A DNA stretch of 64,000 nucleotides from Streptomyces fumanus (GTDB taxonomy: Bacteria > Actinomycetota > Actinomycetes > Streptomycetales > Streptomycetaceae), in the NCBI RefSeq assembly GCF_014655295.1, contig NZ_BNBI01000010.1, forward strand, positions 62,001 to 126,000, read 5' to 3'. The notes under the pieces are model-generated. The model was not told the DNA's origin. It saw only the letters and a program-made list of their open reading frames with translations, and did not search any database. Of the stretch, positions 25,307-31,296 are shown in pieces (within the stretch, counting starts at the first letter, position 1; every line of letters begins with the position of its first letter). The position numbers and the translations under genes were made by a program.

Positions 25307-25325
25307 AAACTAGCAGTGCTAATTT
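25307..25325. promoter_or_regulatory. 19-bp operator-like palindrome, TetR / acyl-CoA dehydrogenase
   Basis: AAACTAGCAGTGCTAATTT has eight of nine pairs matched around a central G. It lies between the divergent TetR and acyl-CoA dehydrogenase genes, 20 bp before the latter's ATG. It matches 18137-18155 at 15 of 19 positions. Confidence 0.7.
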
Positions 25326-25344
25326 TCCTGTGAGGTGGGGCGCC

Positions 25345-26496
25345 ATGGACCTGGAGCTGAGCGAGGAGCAGAGGGCCGTGCGGCAACTGGCCCGGGACTT
25401 CGTGGAGCGCGAGATCGCCCCCCATGTCGTGGCCTGGGACCGGGCCGAGGAGGTCGACCGGGCCATCGTGAAGAAGCTCGGCGAGGTCGGCTTCCTCGGG
25501 CTCACCGTCGACGAGCAGTACGGCGGCTGCGGCGGCGACCACCTCGCGTACTGCCTGGTCACCGAGGAGCTGGGCCGCGGCGACTCCTCGGTGCGCGGCA
25601 TCGTCTCGGTCTCCCTCGGCCTGGTCGCCAAGACCGTCGCCGCCTGGGGGGACGAGGAGCAGAAGCGCCGGTGGCTGCCGGGGCTGACCTCCGGCGAGTA
25701 CGTCGGCTGCTTCGGCCTGACCGAGCCGGGCACCGGCTCCGACGCCGGGAACCTCGCCACCCGCGCGGTCCGCGACGGCGGCGACTACGTGATCAACGGC
25801 ACCAAGATGTTCATCACCAACGGCACCTGGGCCGATGTCGTCCTGCTCTTCGCCCGCTCCACCGACGCCCCCGGCCACAAGGGCGTCTCCGCCTTCCTGG
25901 TGCCCACCGACACCCCCGGCCTGTCCCGCCGCACCGTCCACGGCAAGCTCGGCCTGCGCGGCCAGGCCACCGCCGAACTGGTCCTGGAGGACGTCCGGGT
26001 ACCCGCCTCCGCGCTGCTGGGCGAGGAGGGCCGGGGCTTCCCGGTCGCCATGTCCGCCCTGGCCAAGGGCCGGATGTCGGTCGCGGCCGGCTGCGTCGGC
26101 ATAGCCCAGGCCGCGCTGGACGCGGCCGTCCGGTACGCGGGGGAGCGCGAGCAGTTCGGCAAGCCCATCGCCGGTCACCAGCTCGTCCAGGAGCTGATCA
26201 GTGACATCGCCGTCGACGTGGACGCCGCCCGGCTGCTGACCTGGCGGGTCGCCGACCTGATCGACCGCGGGCAGCCCTTCGCCGTCGAGTCCTCCAAGGC
26301 CAAGCTGTTCGCCTCGGAGGCCGCCGTGCGCGCCGCCAACAACGCCCTTCAGGTCTTCGGCGGCTACGGCTACATCGACGAGTACCCGGCGGGCAAGCTG
26401 CTGCGCGACGCCCGGGTGATGACCCTCTACGAGGGCACCAGCCAGATCCAGAAGCTGGTCATCGGGCGCGCGCTGACCGGCGTATCGGCGTTCTGA
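25345..26496 (+). CDS. Acyl-CoA dehydrogenase
   Basis: A 383-residue FAD-dependent enzyme that oxidises an acyl-CoA to the 2-enoyl-CoA in fatty-acid or branched-chain degradation. FGLTEPGTGSDAGNL and MFITNGTWADV are the FAD/substrate signatures. The catalytic base is Glu363 in LYEGTSQIQKLVIGRAL, in the position used by short/medium-chain enzymes. TGAGGTGGGG precedes the ATG. It is controlled by the divergent TetR through the palindrome upstream. Its TGA stop is the first triplet of a 13-bp tandem repeat. Confidence 0.94.
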   Translation: MDLELSEEQRAVRQLARDFVEREIAPHVVAWDRAEEVDRAIVKKLGEVGFLGLTVDEQYGGCGGDHLAYCLVTEELGRGDSSVRGIVSVSLGLVAKTVAAWGDEEQKRRWLPGLTSGEYVGCFGLTEPGTGSDAGNLATRAVRDGGDYVINGTKMFITNGTWADVVLLFARSTDAPGHKGVSAFLVPTDTPGLSRRTVHGKLGLRGQATAELVLEDVRVPASALLGEEGRGFPVAMSALAKGRMSVAAGCVGIAQAALDAAVRYAGEREQFGKPIAGHQLVQELISDIAVDVDAARLLTWRVADLIDRGQPFAVESSKAKLFASEAAVRAANNALQVFGGYGYIDEYPAGKLLRDARVMTLYEGTSQIQKLVIGRALTGVSAF

Positions 26497-26597
26497 GCAG
26501 CCGGACTGAGCAGCCGGACTGAGCAGCCGGTCTCAGCAGCCGGTCTCAGCAGCCGGTCTGAGCAGCCGTTCTGAGTAGCCGGTCTGAGTATTCCGGC
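26494..26597 (+). repeat. 13-bp tandem repeat starting at the acyl-CoA dehydrogenase stop codon
   Basis: Eight units of 13 bp, from TGAGCAGCCGGAC drifting to TGAGTAGCCGGTC and a last degenerate unit, start exactly with the gene's TGA. As 13 is not a multiple of three, successive TGA triplets fall in different frames. Some copies have changed to TCA. Confidence 0.9.
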
Positions 26598-26635
26598 GGA
26601 TGCGGCGGCGGCCGGGTGCGCCGACGCTGGTCGGC

Positions 26636-26923
26636 ATGAGTGACACACCGGTCAAGCAGCAGAGCACCGCCGCCTTCTACGGGCAGGCGGTCGCGTCGTT
26701 CGCGGTCGCCATCGCCGCGACCGCCATCGGCATCGTCAATCTGGAGGCCGACGCCTGGGTGCGGGCCTTCCTGGGGATCGCCGTCCTCTACCTCGTCACC
26801 TCCGCCTTCACCCTCGCCAAGATCATCCGCGACCGGCAGGAGGCCGGGCAGCTCGTCAGCCGGGTCGACCAGGCCCGGCTGGAGAAGCTGCTCGCCGCCC
26901 ATGACCCGTTCGAAAAGCTCTGA
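26636..26923 (+). CDS. YiaA/YiaB family two-helix membrane protein
   Basis: A 95-residue inner-membrane protein starting MSDTPVKQQSTAAFYGQA. There are two hydrophobic helices (about 12-32 and 40-62; AVASFAVAIAATAIGIV and WVRAFLGIAVLYLVTSAFTL). A conserved charged tail follows: AKIIRDRQEAGQLVSRVDQ. This pattern is the YiaA/B domain. Function is unknown even in E. coli. It stands alone between the repeat array and the TetR gene. Confidence 0.85.
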   Translation: MSDTPVKQQSTAAFYGQAVASFAVAIAATAIGIVNLEADAWVRAFLGIAVLYLVTSAFTLAKIIRDRQEAGQLVSRVDQARLEKLLAAHDPFEKL

Positions 26924-26934
26924 CCAGGGGTGCG

Positions 26935-26950
26935 CTAAGCGGTCGCTCAG
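26935..26950. promoter_or_regulatory. CTAAGC-type operator upstream of TetR
   Basis: CTAAGCG-gt-CGCTCAG is a 7-2-7 dyad with one mismatch, 49 bp upstream of the TetR start. It shares CTAAGC and GCT-AG half-sites with the perfect palindrome before MaoC (28125-28142). Confidence 0.55.
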
Positions 26951-26998
26951 TTTCGGCGGTATGGTGGACCTCCTGTCACCGAGAGGGGCCAAGAGGCG

Positions 26999-27643
26999 AT
27001 GAGTACGGCGGAGGAGACCAGGGGCGGCGACACCGAGCCCTGGAGCGAGGTCACCCCTGACGCGGCCCGGAAGCTGCTGGTCGCCGCCGTGGAGGCGTTC
27101 GCCGAGCGCGGCTACCACGCCACCACCACCCGGGACATCGCGGGGCGGGCCGGGATGAGCCCGGCCGCGCTCTACATCCACTACAAGACCAAGGAAGAGC
27201 TGCTGCACCGCATCAGCCGGATCGGCCACGACCGGGCGCTGGACATCCTGCGCACCGCGGCCCGCGGCGAGGGCAGCGCCACCGAGCGGCTCGCCGACGC
27301 GGTCGGCTCCTTCGTCCGCTGGCACGCCGGCCGGCGCACCACCGCTCTGGTGGTGCAGTACGAGCTGGACGCGCTCGGCCCCGAGGCCCGCGCCGAGATC
27401 GTGGCGCTGCGCCGGCAGTGCGACGCCGAGGTGCGCGGGATCATCGAGGACGGCATCGCCGCCGGCGAGTTCGAGGTGCTCGACGTCAAGGGCACCACCC
27501 TCGCCGTGCTGTCCCTCTGCATCGACGTGGCCCGCTGGTTCAACACCGCCGGGCCCCGCACCCCGGACGAGGTCGGCGCGCTCTACGCCGACCTCGTGCT
27601 GCGCATGGTGGGGGCCAAGGACCGGGGCGCCGGTCAGAGGTAG
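26999..27643 (+). CDS. TetR/AcrR family regulator (MaoC-linked)
   Basis: A 214-residue regulator. The HTH (about 22-75) runs DAARKLLVAAVEAFAERGYHA, then TTRDIAGRAGMSPAALYIHYKTKEELL. The C-terminal domain has HAGRRTTALVVQYELDALGPEARAEIV and CIDVARWFNT, as in the KstR2/FadR-like group that senses acyl-CoAs. Its end overlaps the convergent MaoC gene by 10 bp. Related palindromes lie before both genes, so autoregulation plus control of MaoC is the simplest inference. Confidence 0.87.
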   Translation: MSTAEETRGGDTEPWSEVTPDAARKLLVAAVEAFAERGYHATTTRDIAGRAGMSPAALYIHYKTKEELLHRISRIGHDRALDILRTAARGEGSATERLADAVGSFVRWHAGRRTTALVVQYELDALGPEARAEIVALRRQCDAEVRGIIEDGIAAGEFEVLDVKGTTLAVLSLCIDVARWFNTAGPRTPDEVGALYADLVLRMVGAKDRGAGQR

Positions 27644-28095
27644 TAGCGCGAGACGGACTCCGCGACGCACACCGGCTTGTCGCCGCCCTCGCGCTCCACG
27701 GTGAAGGCGACGGCCACCTGGACGCCGCCCGTGACGTCCTCGACGCCGGTGATCGTCGCGGTGGCGCGCACCCGGGAGCCGACCGGCACGGGGGCGGGGA
27801 AGCGCACCTTGTTGGTGCCGTAGTTGACGCCCATCTTCACGCCCTCGACGGTGAGCAACTGCGGCCCGAACAGGGGCAGCAGCGACAGGGTCAGGTACCC
27901 GTGGGCGATCGTGGTGCCGAACGGGCCCGCGGCGGCCCGCTCCGGGTCCACGTGGATCCACTGGTGGTCGCCCGTCGCCTCCGCGAACAGGTCGATCCGC
28001 TTCTGGTCGACCTCCAGCCAGTCGGTGTACCCCAACCGCTCGCCCACCGCCGCCTTCAGCTCGTCGGCGGAGGTGAAGATCCTCGGCTCTGCCAT
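27634..28095 (-). CDS. MaoC-family (R)-hydratase / dehydratase
   Basis: A 153-residue single hot-dog domain. The hydratase motif is visible as FAEATGDHQWIHVDPERAAAGPFGTTIAHGYLTL, with Asp and His (GDHQWIH) as catalytic dyad. It starts MAEPRIFTSADELKAAVGERLG, the usual start of the Streptomyces/mycobacterial HtdX-like or NodN-like enzymes. It reversibly hydrates 2-enoyl-CoA to (R)-3-hydroxyacyl-CoA. A perfect operator-like palindrome lies 30-47 bp upstream. Confidence 0.92.
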   Translation of the reverse strand: MAEPRIFTSADELKAAVGERLGYTDWLEVDQKRIDLFAEATGDHQWIHVDPERAAAGPFGTTIAHGYLTLSLLPLFGPQLLTVEGVKMGVNYGTNKVRFPAPVPVGSRVRATATITGVEDVTGGVQVAVAFTVEREGGDKPVCVAESVSRYYL

Positions 28096-28124
28096 CTGTC
28101 CCGGCCTCCCACATCAACGTCATC

Positions 28125-28142
28125 GCTAAGCAACTGCTTAGC
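28125..28142. promoter_or_regulatory. Perfect 8-2-8 palindrome upstream of MaoC
   Basis: GCTAAGCA-ac-TGCTTAGC is an exact inverted repeat in the divergent region between MaoC (minus) and SoxR (plus). It shares its core with the site at 26935-26950 near the TetR gene. It is a likely TetR operator. Confidence 0.7.
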
Positions 28143-28194
28143 ATGGTCGGCCGGGCGGCCCCTGTCAACGGACCCGGTGGGTAGGGTCTGCGGA

Positions 28195-28683
28195 GTGCCT
28201 CAGATTCCCGAGAAGATCCACGAGCTCACCGTCGGCCAGCTCGCCGCGCGCAGCGGCGCCGCCGTCTCGGCCCTGCACTTCTACGAGTCCAAGGGCCTGA
28301 TCAGCAGCCGCCGCACCCCGGGCAACCAGCGTCGCTACAGCCGGGACACGCTGCGCCGGGTCGCCTTCATCCGCGCCGCCCAGCGCGTCGGCATCCCGCT
28401 GGCCACGATCCGCGAGGCGCTCGCCGAACTGCCCGAGGAGCGCACCCCCACCCGCGACGACTGGGCCCGCCTCTCCGAGGCGTGGCGCTCCGAGCTGGAC
28501 GAGCGCATCCAGCAGCTCAACCGGCTGCGCGACCACCTCACCGACTGCATCGGCTGCGGCTGCCTCTCCCTGGACACCTGTGTGCTGTCCAACCCCGACG
28601 ACGCCTTCGGCGAACGCCGCGGCACCGGCTCCCGCCTGCTGGTGGAACACCGCGGCGGACCGCGCCGGCCGGGCGGGCGGTGA
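28195..28683 (+). CDS. soxR: Redox-sensing MerR-family activator SoxR
   Basis: A 162-residue [2Fe-2S] transcription factor. The MerR HTH is LTVGQLAARSGAAVSALHFYESKGLISSRRT, followed by a dimerisation helix. The sensor cluster is C-I-G-C-G-C-L-S-L-D-T-C, the canonical CX2CXCX5C. In Streptomyces, SoxR responds to redox-active pigments such as actinorhodin rather than being a general superoxide sensor. Start is the GTG at 28195 (VPQIPEKIHELT). I found no SoxR-box palindrome in front of it. The C-terminal GGPRRPGGR and stop form the first unit of a 33-bp tandem repeat. Confidence 0.94.
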   Translation: MPQIPEKIHELTVGQLAARSGAAVSALHFYESKGLISSRRTPGNQRRYSRDTLRRVAFIRAAQRVGIPLATIREALAELPEERTPTRDDWARLSEAWRSELDERIQQLNRLRDHLTDCIGCGCLSLDTCVLSNPDDAFGERRGTGSRLLVEHRGGPRRPGGR

Positions 28684-28805
28684 CCCGCCTTCCTTCCTCG
28701 GTGCGCCGGGCGGTGACCCGCCGCTCTTCCTCGGCCCGCCGGGCGGTGACCCGTCGCCCTTCCTCGGTCCGCCGGGCGGTGACCCGTCGCCCGGCGGGCC
28801 GTTCG
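28672..28805 (+). repeat. 33-bp tandem repeat spanning the soxR stop codon
   Basis: The sequence CCGGGCGG-TGACCCG recurs with period 33. TGACCCG starts at 28681 (the real stop), 28714, 28747 and 28780. In another frame it reads an 11-residue repeat GGDPPLFLGPP, but no ribosome binding site supports translation. The array separates soxR from the broken ABC gene. Confidence 0.88.
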
Positions 28806-28845
28806 CACGAGACGACCGCGACCCCTCGCCCGCCGGAGTACGGGC

Positions 28846-30525
28846 ATGACGCCGCCCCCGGGCCCCGGGGCGGGGGCGCTGCGCCGGATCGCGCCGCGCG
28901 CCCGCCGCTTCCTGGCCGGCCGCAAGGGCGTGCTGGCCCGGCTCGGCCTGTGGTCGCTGGCCGAGGCGGGCCAGACCTTCGTGGTCGGCTACGGCGTCGC
29001 CCACTCCGTCGACCAGGGCTTCCTCGCCGGGGACACCCGCCGGGGGCTGCTCTGGCTCGGCGTCGCCGCGGCGGCCGTCCTGCTCGGCGCGCCGGTGATC
29101 CGGGGCGTCTTCGCCGAACTGGCCGGACTCACCGAACCGCTCCGCGACGGGCTCGTGCGCCGCGCGGTCGACCGGTCCCTGGACCAGGCCCTGCACGGCC
29201 CCGGCGGCACCGACCGGGCGGCGGTCTCCCGGCTGACGAACCAGGTGGAGATCGCCCGGGACAGCTTCGCCGGACTCGTCCTCACCCTGCGTTCGTTCGT
29301 CTTCACCGCCGCCGGCGCCCTGCTCGGACTGCTGTCCCTGCACCCCGCGCTGTTGGTGGTGGTGCTGCCGCCGCTGACGGCGGGGCTGGCACTGTTCCTG
29401 GCGACCCTGCGGCGGATGGCGGCGGCCCAGCGGCGCGCGCTGGCCGCCGACGAGGAACTGGGCGACCACGCCGCCTGCACCCGCGCCGCCCTGCGCGACC
29501 TCACCGCCTGCGCGACCGGACCCGAGGCGGCGCGGCACGGCGCAAACCTGGTGGCCGGCGCCGCCGCCGCGTCCCGGACGCTGGCCCGCTGGGCCGCCGT
29601 ACGCACCGCCGCGCTCGGCGTCTCCGGCCAGCTCCCGGTGCTCGCCCTGCTGCTGGCCGTGCCCTGGCTGCGCGACCGGGGCGTCACGGCGGGCGCGCTG
29701 CTGGGCGCGTTCACCTACCTCGTCCAGTCGCTGCTGCCCGCCCTGCACACTCTCATGACCGCCCTCGGCGCGGCGGGCGCCCGCCTGCTGATCGTCCTGG
29801 ACCGCATCACGGGGCCCGGCGATGCCGCGACGCCCGCCGACCTGAAGGCGCCGACCCCCACCGCGCCCTCGGCCGGTTCACCTGCCCTCCCGGCCGTGGA
29901 CCACAGCGGGACGGGACCCGCCGCCCCCCTCGCCGTCGAACTGCGGAACGTGACCCTGGCGTACGGAGTCGGGGCCGAACCCGTCCTGGACTCCCTCGAC
30001 CTGCGGATCGCGCCCGGCGAGCACCTCGCCGTGGTCGGCCCGAGCGGCATCGGCAAGTCGACGCTGACCCGCCTGGTCGCCGGGACCCTCGCGCCGAGCG
30101 CCGGCGAGGTCCGGGTGGCGGGCCGTCCGGTCACCGGCCTGACCGCCGTCGAACGGGATGCTTTGGCCAAGACTCTGGTCCTGCCCGCCGTGGACGTGGG
30201 GAGGCCCACGGCGGGACCGGACGGCGTCCCCCGTCGTCCGCACCCGTCGTCACACCGGCTCGTGGTCATGCCGGTTCGTGGGCACGTCGGCACACCTCCG
30301 CGTCGGCTCGCCGTCACCGTGGCTCATAGCCGCCCCGGCACGCCCTCGCGCACCCCGGGACCGAACCGGCGCGCCGCACGCCGCCCCGTGGCCGCGCGGG
30401 CTCGTCGTCACGCCGGTACCAGCAGGCGTTCGCGCCGGGCCATGGTCAGGGCCTCCTGGGTGAGCACGGGGCACGGCACCAGGATGCCGCAGTCCGTGCA
30501 GACCGGACCCTCGGACGGCTCGTGA
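28846..30525 (+). pseudogene. ABC transporter (fused TMD-NBD) truncated after Walker A
   Basis: The first 330 codons encode a normal exporter transmembrane domain (VVGYGVAHSVDQGFLAGDT, LLSLHPALLVVVLPPLTAGL, LVQSLLPALHTLMTALGAAG). An Ala/Pro linker follows, then an NBD start with LRNVTLAYG and Walker A GPSGIGKST (about 398-406). Recognisable sequence stops at RDALAKTLVLP near 30183. The Q-loop, LSGGQ signature, Walker B and D-loop are absent. The remaining 110 codons are Arg/Pro/Thr-rich and run antisense into the next gene. I therefore read it as a 3'-truncated gene, probably by deletion. The open frame persists by chance in GC-rich DNA. The TMD might still be made. Confidence 0.75.
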
Positions 30526-31010
30526 TCGAGGTCGTACCGCCAGGTCAACTGCTCGCCCGCGCACACCGGGCAGACCTCGCCCGGCTCGCGCTCCAGCGCG
30601 GCGATCAGCCGGCGCAGCACCTCGGCCAGCGGCTCACGGGGGTGCAGCCGCGGGTCGTCGCACCATGCCACGCCGAAACCGCCCCAGGTCAGGCGGTGCC
30701 AGTCGTCCACGTAGCCGGGCCTGCGCAGCCCGTCGTGCTTCTCCTTCCTGCGGCGCGCGGCGAACTCCACCTCATAGGCGAGCCACACCTTGCGCGCCTC
30801 TTCCAGCTCGTCCAGCGCGGCCACCAGCCGCGCCGGGTCGGGGGACCTGTCCTCGGGCCCGAAACCCCACCGCGAGCACAGATGGTCCCAGGTCGCCCTG
30901 TGCCCGTAAGGGGCGAACCGCTCAAGGCACTTGCGCAGCGAGTAGCGCCGCAGCGCCAGGTCGCAGCGTGGATCGCGGACTTGTCTCGCCAGACTCCGGA
31001 AACCGGCCAT
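30408..31010 (-). CDS. Hypothetical protein with C-terminal zinc-ribbon-like cysteines
   Basis: A 200-residue soluble protein starting MAGFRSLARQVRDPRCDLALR. The C-terminal region has two Cys pairs, CPVCAGEQLTWRYD and VCTDCG, spaced like a zinc ribbon. The middle is helical and charged (LDELEEARKVWLAYEVEFAARRRKEKH), followed by a Trp-rich stretch (DDWHRLTWGGFGVAW). I recognise no family. The 3' end overlaps antisense with the tail of the truncated ABC gene, supporting the view that the ABC gene lost its end next to this one. Confidence 0.6.
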   Translation of the reverse strand: MAGFRSLARQVRDPRCDLALRRYSLRKCLERFAPYGHRATWDHLCSRWGFGPEDRSPDPARLVAALDELEEARKVWLAYEVEFAARRRKEKHDGLRRPGYVDDWHRLTWGGFGVAWCDDPRLHPREPLAEVLRRLIAALEREPGEVCPVCAGEQLTWRYDLDHEPSEGPVCTDCGILVPCPVLTQEALTMARRERLLVPA

Positions 31011-31296
31011 CGCCCTGCACCTCCGTCACACCTGCACCTGTTTTCCGGTCACTTCGGCGCCGCCGCCCGGCCTTCGTACGGCCGTCGTACGGACGTCGCC
31101 GAATAGACGTACCGGCACCCGGATCGGATCCCTCCGCTGTCCGGCAACTGCCGCTGGCCCTTCCGGGTGCCGCGTGAGTCGGTCTCCGTGACCTGTGTAT
31201 CCCCTGTACCTGATCTGAAAAGTGACGCATGTTCATCTTCACTCCCGGGGATACCGGCGGTAACGTCCCGGCCCATCCCCGTCGGGAGGAGCCGCC
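31011..31296. other. Divergent intergenic region before the acylase
   Basis: A 286-bp spacer, with GTACGG repeats at about 31075-31095 and a less GC-rich stretch at 31190-31240. No gene is seen. The acylase ribosome binding site GGGAGGAG is at about 31283-31290. Confidence 0.4.

Noticed and set aside
26494..26597. Regular repeats considered as a CRISPR array
   Set aside because: The 13-bp units are contiguous with no spacers, start at a stop codon and decay gradually. No cas genes are present.
28684..28845. Search for a SoxR box near soxR or the ABC gene
   Set aside because: No CCTCAAG/CTTGAGG-like palindrome was found in the flanks, so no SoxR target is claimed here.
28580..28849. Small ORF encoding an 11-residue GGDPPLFLGPP repeat
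   Set aside because: It has no ribosome binding site, overlaps the end of soxR, and is explained by the 33-bp tandem repeat.
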